From positions 1 through 41,564 of the forward strand of contig JAFTOT010000052.1 in the NCBI GenBank assembly GCA_017463665.1: a stretch of 41,564 bases of DNA. Direction: 5' to 3'. Made by a program: the position numbers and the translations under genes. Below, piece by piece: positions 33,578 to 40,475 of the stretch (position 1 is its first letter; the number at the start of each line of letters is the position of its first letter). The notes under the pieces are model-generated. The model saw only the letters and a program-made list of their open reading frames with translations, ran no database searches and was not told where the DNA came from. This stretch comes from Clostridia bacterium. GTDB lineage: Bacteria > Bacillota > Clostridia > Oscillospirales > CAG-272.

Positions 33578-34024
33578 ATGAACGACGATCTGTATTATAT
33601 GGGCGAGGCGCTGCATGAAGCGTGCCTTGCTGCGGAAATAGATGAGGTGCCCGTGGGGGCGGTGATCGTGCGGGACGGCAATATCATTGCGCGTGCGCAT
33701 AATCTGCGGGAGACTGAAAAGAATGCACTTTGCCATGCGGAGACGCTCTCGGTGGATCGTGCGTGCCGCGCGCTCGGCGGCTGGCGGCTGCCGGGGTGCA
33801 CGCTGTATGTGACGCTTGAACCCTGCCCGATGTGCGCGGGTGCGATCGTGAATTCGCGCATTGAACGCGTGGTATTCGGTGCATACGACCGCCGTGCGGG
33901 GGCATTTGGCAGCGTGCTGGATCTCAATGCCTATCCCCTCAATCACAAGCCCGAGATCGTAGGCGGCATCATGGAAGAAGAATGCAGAGCGTTGCTGCAA
34001 AGTTTTTTTAAGAAGAAAAGATAG
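33578..34024 (+). CDS. tadA: tRNA-specific adenosine deaminase
   Basis: 148 residues from ATG 33578 (AAGGAA five bases upstream). It converts A34 to inosine in the anticodon of tRNA-Arg(ACG). The zinc-deaminase motifs are H53-A54-E55 (CHAETLSVD) and C83-x2-C86 (EPCPMCAGAI). VVFGAYDRRAGAFGSVLDL is the usual region after the active site. Length is normal (about 150). Confidence 0.95.
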   Translation: MNDDLYYMGEALHEACLAAEIDEVPVGAVIVRDGNIIARAHNLRETEKNALCHAETLSVDRACRALGGWRLPGCTLYVTLEPCPMCAGAIVNSRIERVVFGAYDRRAGAFGSVLDLNAYPLNHKPEIVGGIMEEECRALLQSFFKKKR

Positions 34025-34062
34025 AGCGCTGTAAATGAAAGTTTACAAGATTATTGAAACGT

Positions 34063-34138
34063 CGTAGGGGAGGCGTTTCGCCTCCCGTAGTCACCACGAT
34101 CACACTGTAATCGCGGTAGGGGAGACCCCTCCCCTACA
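34063..34138. repeat. GTAGGGG-type repeat, divergent GGAGGCG variant
   Basis: CGTAGGGGAGGCGTTTCGCC forms the first hairpin with CGCCTCCCG; GTAGGGGAGACCCCTCCCCT forms the second and ends CTACA. The GTAGGGG and CCCCTAC ends match the other three copies, but the stem is GGAGGCG rather than GGCGGAT, and the linker contains CACGATCACACTG instead of AGCGATGTA. Confidence 0.8.
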
Positions 34139-34203
34139 ACATTTCTTCCCCCATTGCAAACATAACCTATCCTTTACCGTACAAACTATGAAAGGAGATC
34201 ATT

Positions 34204-34512
34204 ATGCAACCTGCAATTCTACAGTGTTTTGAGGTGGGCATGCACATGCTGATCCCGCTCGATGTGATCGGGCTTGCGATCGGTGTGGGGATTCAGTTTT
34301 TGTTACATAAAAAAGTAAAAAGTCGAGCAGGGCAGTGGTGGTTTGCTGCGGTCAACTTGATCGGTATGCTGGTCTGCGATATTGCGGCGCAGATCATCAC
34401 GGGTTGGGATCTGCTCATACCGCTGTTTTTGTATTGGCTCTTTTTTACGTTTTTTCTCGGTGCGTGTATTTGTATGCTTGTGTGCAGTGTTCTTCATAAG
34501 GAGAAAAAATGA
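34204..34512 (+). CDS. Small membrane protein of unknown function
   Basis: 102 residues with three likely membrane helices (MLIPLDVIGLAIGVGIQFLL, WWFAAVNLIGMLVCDIAAQI, LIPLFLYWLFFTFFLGACIC) and a short Lys-rich C-terminus. I do not recognise a family. AAAGGAG lies seven bases before the ATG. Its stop overlaps the start of the following lipoprotein gene by four bases (ATGA), so the two are translated together and may act together at the membrane. Confidence 0.8.
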   Translation: MQPAILQCFEVGMHMLIPLDVIGLAIGVGIQFLLHKKVKSRAGQWWFAAVNLIGMLVCDIAAQIITGWDLLIPLFLYWLFFTFFLGACICMLVCSVLHKEKK

Positions 34513-35261
34513 AAAGAATTTGTATAGTCCTTGGTTTATTGCTTATACTCTGTGCTTGTGAAAAACAAGTGCCTGCCGTAACGACGATAGCGCCCGAAAC
34601 AACTGCGGTTGGCGTGACGACCGTTGCACCGACCACGACCGCCGTGACCGCGGGCAATGATGACGGTTACGATGCGTTATATCTGTCCGATGTGGATTTT
34701 GACGCGTATCGCGATCAACTGACCGAGGAAGAATATACGGCACTTGCGTTGTATTTGCCGGTTTTGCAGGGGGACAAAACGTTTGCCTGGCAGAGCGGTT
34801 GGAGTGACCGCGCTGCGCAGGAAGTCGATATTGCCGGTTTTCACGCAGGGCTTTGGAAAGGCATCGAGAATCCGTCTGCCGAATTGACGCCCTACGGTTT
34901 TACGCTGTTTGACATCGTTGGCGATGACGGCTTGGAGCTGATCCTGTGGGTACAGGATAAAGGGCATCATAAACTGCTTCTGCATCATACGCAAGACCGC
35001 ATATACGGAATCGATTATCCGGTTCGCTGGTTCAGCCCTGTATGCTATGGCTTGTATGCAGGCTCAGCAGGCGCGGCAGCCGGCAGTTATCACGCTTTGC
35101 GCTTTGCAGACGGAGCATTTACGCATGAAAGCATTGCGGAGTGGGATGATAATACCGAAACATATTCTGTAAACGGCGAAGCGGTGCAGAAGGATGCTTT
35201 TTATGCTTGGGAGCAAACATTGCCTACTATTCCCGAGAAGTTGATCCTTTTTGAAAAGTAA
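34509..35261 (+). CDS. Lipoprotein of unknown function with Thr-rich linker
   Basis: 250 residues. A lipoprotein signal, MKRICIVLGLLLILCAC, is followed by a Thr/Val/Ala linker with repeated TT pairs (about residues 20-55). The globular part contains FDIVGDDGLELIL, an Asp/Gly motif of the kind seen in repeat or calcium-binding folds of secreted clostridial proteins; that reading is weak. It overlaps the membrane protein gene upstream by four bases. Domain design matches the lipoprotein at 16588. Confidence 0.82.
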   Translation: MKRICIVLGLLLILCACEKQVPAVTTIAPETTAVGVTTVAPTTTAVTAGNDDGYDALYLSDVDFDAYRDQLTEEEYTALALYLPVLQGDKTFAWQSGWSDRAAQEVDIAGFHAGLWKGIENPSAELTPYGFTLFDIVGDDGLELILWVQDKGHHKLLLHHTQDRIYGIDYPVRWFSPVCYGLYAGSAGAAAGSYHALRFADGAFTHESIAEWDDNTETYSVNGEAVQKDAFYAWEQTLPTIPEKLILFEK

Positions 35262-35288
35262 ACGGCTATAGCTGTTTCGTTTTTTTCT
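35260..35288 (+). terminator. Intrinsic terminator after the lipoprotein gene
   Basis: AAACGGC-TATA-GCTGTTT followed by CGTTTTTTTCTT. It overlaps the stop codon and leads straight into array D. Confidence 0.75.
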
Positions 35289-35295
35289 TATTAAA

Positions 35296-35452
35296 GCGAT
35301 ATGTCTCGCTATGCTCGACGCGATATATTTGCTACGCAAATTCATATGTTTGCTGCGCAAACGCGATATGATATAAATCCCTCGTGCCCCGCAGGACATA
35401 TCGAAAATCCCGCAGGGATTTATATCGCTGTTTACGCGCGGAGCGCGTAAAC
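35296..35452. repeat. Hairpin array D (word GCGATAT / ATATCGC)
   Basis: The word GCGATAT stands at 35296, 35320 and 35363; inverted ATATCG at 35398 and ATATCGC at 35422. Stems include ATTTGC-TAC-GCAAAT (35327-35341), GTTTGC-TGC-GCAAAC (35348-35362) and AATCCC-GCA-GGGATT (35406-35420). The array ends with a boundary hairpin GTTTACGCGC-GGA-GCGCGTAAAC (35430-35452), which closely parallels the first hairpin of array B. The array fills the gap up to the dinB ribosome-binding site and is less regular than the others. Confidence 0.85.
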
Positions 35453-35467
35453 TAAGGAGGTGAGCGT

Positions 35468-36673
35468 GTGGACAGAGTGATCTTACATTCGGATCTGAAT
35501 GCGTTTTTTGCGTCGGTGGAGACGGTTTTAAATCCCGCGCTTGCCGATTTTCCGATGGCGGTATGCGGCGATCCCGATAAACGCCACGGCATTATCCTTG
35601 CCAAAAATGAAAAAGCAAAGAAGTTCGGCGTTTCTACCGCCGAAACCATATGGGCGGCAAAGCAGAAATGCCCGAATCTTGTACTGGTGCCGCCGCATCA
35701 TGACCTCTACGAACGTTATTCGCATGAGGTCAACGCTATCTACCGCGAGTATACCGACCTTGTTGAGCCGTTCGGCATCGACGAGTCGTGGCTGGATGTC
35801 AGCGGCTCGGAAAAGCTGTTCGGCAGCGGTGTGCAGATCGCCGAAACGCTTCGTGCGCGCATCAAGCGGGAAACGGGGCTCACCGTTTCGGTCGGCGTTT
35901 CGTTTAACAAGACCTTTGCAAAGCTCGGCAGTGACCTCAAAAAGCCGGACGCGGTCAGCGTGATCGACCGTGCACATTTCAAGGAGATCGTGTGGAAACT
36001 GCCTGTCGGCGACCTTTTGTATGTCGGGCGCAGTGCGGGCAAAACGCTTGCCGATATGCGCATCAAAACCATCGGCGATCTCGCGCATGCCAGCCCCGAC
36101 TTCCTCGCGTATAAGCTCGGCAAGCTCGGCAGAATGCTGTATGCCTATGCAAACGGCGAGGACGATGAACCCGTGCGCAGTATCTATGATAAGCGGCAGG
36201 TCAAAAGCGTCGGTAACGGCATGACTTTTTCGCGCGACCTGTACGGCATGGACGAGCTGCTCTGCGGTTTGGATGCGGTCTGCGATCTCGCGGCGGCACG
36301 CATGCGGGCGAAGCACGTCAAATGCACGACCGTGCAGCTCTCGATCAAGGATGCAAACTTCGTCACCACGCAGCGGCAGGCGCCGCTTGCCGCGCCGACG
36401 CAGCTTGCACGCGAGCTGCGCGAAGCGGCGGCAGTCCTGCTGCGCACCCAGTGGAACCCGCGGCTCGGCATTCGCGCACTTACGGTGACGGGCATCGGAC
36501 TTGTCCCCGAGGATACGGCGGCGCAGATCGGCTTTTTTGATGATATTGCAACGGACGAAAAAATGGAAAAGCGCGAACGTGCCATGGACGACATCCGCAA
36601 AAAGTTCGGTCACGGCTCGATCAAAAGCGCGGGCACGCTCGTAAGCGACATCGGCATGGATACAGACGAATAA
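35468..36673 (+). CDS. dinB: DNA polymerase IV (Y-family translesion polymerase)
   Basis: 401 residues from GTG 35468 with AAGGAGG seven to eight bases upstream. Error-prone synthesis across lesions. The first metal Asp is D9 in ILHSDLNAFFASVE; the catalytic pair D105-E106 lies in FGIDESWLDVSGSEKLF. VSVGVSFNKTFAKLGSDLKKP and the helix-hairpin-helix KTLADMRIKTIGDLA follow, then the little-finger domain. No beta-clamp motif was identified with confidence. No LexA box was found, so SOS control is not shown by the sequence. Confidence 0.95.
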   Translation: MDRVILHSDLNAFFASVETVLNPALADFPMAVCGDPDKRHGIILAKNEKAKKFGVSTAETIWAAKQKCPNLVLVPPHHDLYERYSHEVNAIYREYTDLVEPFGIDESWLDVSGSEKLFGSGVQIAETLRARIKRETGLTVSVGVSFNKTFAKLGSDLKKPDAVSVIDRAHFKEIVWKLPVGDLLYVGRSAGKTLADMRIKTIGDLAHASPDFLAYKLGKLGRMLYAYANGEDDEPVRSIYDKRQVKSVGNGMTFSRDLYGMDELLCGLDAVCDLAAARMRAKHVKCTTVQLSIKDANFVTTQRQAPLAAPTQLARELREAAAVLLRTQWNPRLGIRALTVTGIGLVPEDTAAQIGFFDDIATDEKMEKRERAMDDIRKKFGHGSIKSAGTLVSDIGMDTDE

Positions 36674-36714
36674 AAAGGACCAAACTCCTTGTGTCGGAGA
36701 GTTTGGTCCTTTTT
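36672..36714. terminator. Bidirectional terminator between dinB and the aldolase-like gene
   Basis: AAAAAGGACCAAACTC (36672-36687) pairs perfectly with GAGTTTGGTCCTTTTT (36699-36714), an 11-base loop between. A and T tracts on both sides let it serve both convergent genes. Confidence 0.95.
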
Positions 36715-36728
36715 CTTACGGGATCGAT

Positions 36729-37706
36729 TTACAGATTTTCGAGCAGCGACTTATAGAATTCAGAATAATCGTCGCGCTTTTTGCTCGTGAAGTCGATGGC
36801 TTCGCGGGGGTGACGGTTGAGCAGACCGGTGAACATGTACTGGAGATCGTAGCCCCAGACAACGCCCTGCGCTTTCAGCGGGATCATGTACTTCTCAATG
36901 AATTTGAGCAGTTCGTAAAGGTTGTACTTCGGGTTCTTAAGGAAGCCGAGCAGCAGCTCCATTGCGCAGTTGCCCGCACCTCTGCCCATGCCCTGTGCGG
37001 TCGCATCCAGGAAGGATACACCGTAGGAAAGGGTCTCGATGGTGTTTGCAAAAGCGAGGTTCTGGTTGTTGTGCGCGTGGAAGCCGATCTTCTTGTCGGT
37101 GTTCTCCACCGCCGCAAGGTATACCTTTGCAAGTGCAGAAGCATTTTCGGGGTAGAGCGAACCGTAGCTGTCTACCAGATAGATAACGTCTACATTGGTA
37201 GCGGCGAGCATGCTCAGCGCCTGACTTACCTGCTCGGTGTTTGCCTGCGAGATCGCCATAATGTTACAGGTGGTCTCATAGCCGAGGGTATGGAACCATT
37301 CGATCATTTCGATGGCGGCAGGGATCTGATGGATGTAGCATGCAACGCGCACCATATCGATCACGCTCTCGCTCTTGGGGAGAAAATCGGTTTTATAATC
37401 GCATCTGCCGACGTCCGCCATAACGGAAATCTTCAGGCTCGTGGGATTGTCGCCGACGATCGCGCGGAGATCCTCTTCGTTGCAGAATTTCCACTTGCCG
37501 AAATCACTTTCGTTGAACATCGCCTTGCTGGCTTTATAACCGAATTCCATATAGTCAACGCCGCTTGCGACATTGGTCTTATAGAGCTCTTTTACGAACT
37601 CGTCTGTAAATTCAAAATTGTTGCAGAGTCCGCCGTCGCGGATCGTTGCATCCAGAACTTTGATGTCGCTGCGGACATCCATTAAGTTTCCTTTTCTCGG
37701 AGTCAT
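36729..37706 (-). CDS. DRE-TIM metallolyase family protein (aldolase-like)
   Basis: 325 residues. The family barrel motifs are VLDATIRDGG (D19-x-T-x-R23-D24), the metal-binding IGFHAHNNQNLAFA (about residue 206) and ATAQGMGRGAGN. Relatives with these motifs include 4-hydroxy-2-oxovalerate aldolase, HMG-CoA lyase and isopropylmalate/homocitrate synthases; the RDGG form and total length are nearest to the 4-hydroxy-2-oxovalerate aldolase branch. There is no acetaldehyde dehydrogenase or other pathway gene beside it, so the substrate is uncertain. ATG 37706 has GAGGT upstream; ATG 37682 with AAAGGAA is an equally good start and would suit homologues. A strong promoter lies upstream. Confidence 0.85.
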   Translation of the reverse strand: MTPRKGNLMDVRSDIKVLDATIRDGGLCNNFEFTDEFVKELYKTNVASGVDYMEFGYKASKAMFNESDFGKWKFCNEEDLRAIVGDNPTSLKISVMADVGRCDYKTDFLPKSESVIDMVRVACYIHQIPAAIEMIEWFHTLGYETTCNIMAISQANTEQVSQALSMLAATNVDVIYLVDSYGSLYPENASALAKVYLAAVENTDKKIGFHAHNNQNLAFANTIETLSYGVSFLDATAQGMGRGAGNCAMELLLGFLKNPKYNLYELLKFIEKYMIPLKAQGVVWGYDLQYMFTGLLNRHPREAIDFTSKKRDDYSEFYKSLLENL

Positions 37707-37770
37707 ATTTCTACCTCGTAAATTTGTACATCACCGCAGTAGTATTTTTCAGCGGCTTGCGTTGGAATTC

Positions 37771-37799
37771 ATTATAGCACAGATGCATGTGTTTGTCAA
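37771..37799 (-). promoter_or_regulatory. Strong minus-strand promoter for the aldolase-like gene
   Basis: On the minus strand: perfect TTGACA (37799-37794), 17 bases, perfect TATAAT (37776-37771). Both consensus boxes with ideal spacing predict high expression. The stretch from here to 37946 holds no other gene. Confidence 0.85.
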
Positions 37800-37964
37800 A
37801 TGAATTGCAAAATTTTCTGCAAAATATACAAAAAAGCATGAAAAATCGCGTTTTTTGACTTTTTCACACTTCAATTCCTGCGCGCTTCGCGATTTTCGGA
37901 ATAAAAATTGCAAACACAGCGGCATTTTTTTACTTTTCTGTAGATTTTGGTATTGATTTTGCTG

Positions 37965-37970
37965 TATAAT
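37965..37970 (+). promoter_or_regulatory. -10 box for the SLH 5'-nucleotidase gene
   Basis: Perfect TATAAT about 94 bases before the start codon; the -35 at 17-18 bases upstream (near 37941-37947) is poor. TTGATT at 37953 is too near to serve. Confidence 0.5.
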
Positions 37971-37977
37971 ACAGTAT

Positions 37978-38040
37978 CGGACATAGAGACGGAAAGCGGA
38001 TGTCCTCTCGGGCACCGATCCGAACAGAACTTTTTGTCCG
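37978..38040 (+). promoter_or_regulatory. Leader with two mutually exclusive stems before the 5'-nucleotidase
   Basis: GGACAT (37979-37984) can pair with ATGTCC (38000-38005), or CGGACA (37978-37983) with TGTCCG (38035-38040). The second pairing ends eight bases before the AAAGGAGG ribosome-binding site at 38048. This could be a regulatory leader; no known riboswitch class is recognised. Confidence 0.3.
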
Positions 38041-38063
38041 CATCCCTAAAGGAGGAGTCTTAC

Positions 38064-40343
38064 ATGAAAAAGAAACTGTTGCGCTTTATTTTGCCTTTGG
38101 TGCTGTGCCTCTGTCTGCTGCCTGCGATCGTGGCGGCGGAAGGAACTTCGGCAGAAGACATTGTCATTCTGTACACGAATGATATACATACCTATATCAC
38201 GAAGGATATTACATACTCCAAGGTAGCCGCCTTGAAGGATTCTTATGAAAATGCGCTGCTCGTGGACGCGGGCGACCATATTCAGGGTACGGCTTACGGC
38301 TCCATGGATAAGGGAGAAACGATTCTCGAATTGATGAATGCTGCGGGATACGACCTTGCTACACTGGGTAACCATGAGTTTGACTATGGAATGGACGGCT
38401 GCATGCAGGCGATCGAGTGGGCGGAGTTTCCTTACGTTTCCTGCAATTTCTACCGTGAGGAGAACGGCGTGGTCGGCGAGAATGTGCTGGACGCCTACAA
38501 GATCTTTGAGGTGAACGGCACGCAGATCGCTTTTGTAGGGATTACCACCCCCAAGACCATTACTTCTTCTACGCCTGCATATTTTCAGGATGATAACGGC
38601 AACTATATTTACGGCATTGCCGCAGGTGAGGACGGAGCGGAGCTGTATGCGGCGGTGCAGACCGCTGTAGATGCCGCAGCGGATGCAGGCGCTGACTATA
38701 TCATCGCTCTGGGACATCTCGGCGACGATCTTTCCTGTGCGCCTTACTGCTCTATGGATGTGATCGGGAACACCACGGGTATCGATGCTTTCATCGACGG
38801 TCATTCGCACAGTACCGTTCCTATGACGGAACCGGTGAATAAGGACGGCGAGTCCGTCGTGCTGACACAGACAGGCTCTTATCTGAGCGCAGTGGGCAAA
38901 ATGACGATCTCTGCGGATGGCGATATCACCACTGAGCTGCTCACCGCCGATGCCCTGACCGATGTTACCCCCGATGCCGATGTAAAGTCTATTGAGGATG
39001 CATGGGTCGCGGAGATCGACGCAAAACTTGGTTCCAAGATCGGTTCCACCGCGCTGACGCTCGACAACTACGACGCCGACGGCAACCGCTTGGTTCGCAA
39101 GCAGGAGACCAATACCGGTGACTTTGTCGCTGATGCTCTGTATTACCTGTTTGACAGTATGGATATGGACGTGGATGTCGCCATTATGAATGGCGGCGGC
39201 ACTCGGAATCGTGCTGTCACGGGAGATATCACGTATAATACCTGCAAGGAGATCCACTCCTTCGGCAACGTAGCGTGTCTGCAGACCGTCACGGGTCAGC
39301 AGATCCTGGATGCGCTGGAGTGGGGCGCCCAAAAAGTCGGAGAAGCGGAAAATGGCGGCTTTTTGCAGGTCTCCGGTCTGACGTACAAGGTCGATGCGAC
39401 CGTTGCTTCTACCATTCGGTTCGATGACAAGGGCGTGTGGACCGGCGCTCCTACAGGGGAGTACCGTGTTTTTGATGTCATGGTATATAATAAGGAGACC
39501 GATGCCTGGGACGCATTGGATCTGAATGCCAAATACAATCTTGCCGGCTACAACTACACGCTTCGCAATCTCGGCGACGGCTTTGCCATGTTCGACGGGT
39601 CGGTCAATGTGCTGGACTATGTCATGGAAGATTACATGGTACTGGAAAAGTATGTGCAGGCATTTGAAGATCACACGATCGGTGCGAAGAACTCTCCGCT
39701 GCTGCGCAAGTATAAAAATCTGCTGTTGGATTACAGCGCCGTAAACGGCAGCGGACGCATCACCATCGTTACCCAATCGCAGGACGGCGGCAAGTATTTT
39801 GCGGATGTGCACCCGGTCGGTCATGCGGCAAAGGATGCGATCGACTTTACCACAGCACGCGGTATATTTGTGGGCACAGGTGCGGATACCTTTACCCCCG
39901 ACGGCAGCATCACCCGCGGTATGTTCGTCACTGCGCTGTGGCGTCTTGCGGGCGAGCCCGTTGTCAACTATCTTATGCGCTTTGCGGATGTAGACAGCGA
40001 GGCATACTATGCAGAGGCGATCCGCTGGGCGGCATCCGAGAAGATCGCGGAGGGGTACAGCGCTGAAGCCTTCGGTCCGAATGATCCCATCACCCGCGAG
40101 CAGCTCGCCGCGATCCTGTATCGCTATGAGCAGAAAAACGGCGGCGGTTTCACCGGCATGTGGATGTTCCTGCTAAATTACGCCGACAGAGCGGAGGTAT
40201 CTTCGTGGGCATATGAACCCGTATGCTACATGACCATGCACGGTATCCTTGGCGGCAAGGATGATAACCTGCTGGATCCCAAAGGCACTGCAACCCGTGC
40301 CGAAGCCGCACAGATCTTCAAAAACTACCTCGAAAGTAAATAA
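38064..40343 (+). CDS. Secreted 5'-nucleotidase / metallophosphoesterase with SLH cell-wall anchor
   Basis: 759 residues from ATG 38064 (AAAGGAGGA upstream). Signal peptide LLRFILPLVLCLCLLPAIVA is cut near VAA-EG. The metallophosphatase domain has N39-D40-I-H42, VDAGDHIQGTAYG, TLGNHEFDYG, ALGHLGDD and GHSHS. The C-terminal nucleotidase domain has GDFVADALYYLFD and MNGGGTRNRAV. Three SLH repeats from about residue 578 (FADVHPVGHAAKDAI, FADVDSEAYYAEAIRWAASE, YADRAEVSSWAYEPV) bind wall polymers. The enzyme would hydrolyse extracellular nucleotides to scavenge nucleosides and phosphate; which nucleotide is preferred is unknown. Confidence 0.94.
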   Translation: MKKKLLRFILPLVLCLCLLPAIVAAEGTSAEDIVILYTNDIHTYITKDITYSKVAALKDSYENALLVDAGDHIQGTAYGSMDKGETILELMNAAGYDLATLGNHEFDYGMDGCMQAIEWAEFPYVSCNFYREENGVVGENVLDAYKIFEVNGTQIAFVGITTPKTITSSTPAYFQDDNGNYIYGIAAGEDGAELYAAVQTAVDAAADAGADYIIALGHLGDDLSCAPYCSMDVIGNTTGIDAFIDGHSHSTVPMTEPVNKDGESVVLTQTGSYLSAVGKMTISADGDITTELLTADALTDVTPDADVKSIEDAWVAEIDAKLGSKIGSTALTLDNYDADGNRLVRKQETNTGDFVADALYYLFDSMDMDVDVAIMNGGGTRNRAVTGDITYNTCKEIHSFGNVACLQTVTGQQILDALEWGAQKVGEAENGGFLQVSGLTYKVDATVASTIRFDDKGVWTGAPTGEYRVFDVMVYNKETDAWDALDLNAKYNLAGYNYTLRNLGDGFAMFDGSVNVLDYVMEDYMVLEKYVQAFEDHTIGAKNSPLLRKYKNLLLDYSAVNGSGRITIVTQSQDGGKYFADVHPVGHAAKDAIDFTTARGIFVGTGADTFTPDGSITRGMFVTALWRLAGEPVVNYLMRFADVDSEAYYAEAIRWAASEKIAEGYSAEAFGPNDPITREQLAAILYRYEQKNGGGFTGMWMFLLNYADRAEVSSWAYEPVCYMTMHGILGGKDDNLLDPKGTATRAEAAQIFKNYLESK

Positions 40344-40352
40344 AAAAGTAAA

Positions 40353-40387
40353 ACAGAAGCTCCGAGCCGATGGCTCGGAGCTTCTGT
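40353..40387. terminator. Bidirectional terminator
   Basis: A perfect 16-bp stem (40353-40368 with 40372-40387, loop GAT), core GAAGCTCCGAGCC. On the minus strand a T-rich tail follows (TTTTACTTTTTTATTT), so it best ends the HipA-like gene; on the plus strand it follows the nucleotidase stop by nine bases. Confidence 0.8.
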
Positions 40388-40414
40388 ATGGTGAATAGTG
40401 AAACTATTTGCTTT

Positions 40415-40441
40415 TCAAGCAGCTTGAATGATCTCTTGCAT
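40415..40441 (-). other. Eight-codon frame with a good ribosome-binding site, possible gene remnant
   Basis: On the minus strand, 35 bases after the HipA-like stop, AAAGGAG (40459-40453) precedes ATG at 40441, which opens MQEIIQAA and then TGA. It may be the stump of a deleted second gene in a HipA-type operon, a leader peptide, or chance. Confidence 0.3.
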
Positions 40442-40475
40442 GCTAAGTTTTTCTCCTTTGTAATCTTGGTTTTGT

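Noticed and set aside
37800..37946. A further gene or RNA in the AT-rich divergent gap
   Set aside because: No frame with a ribosome-binding site, no convincing fold and no repeat was found.
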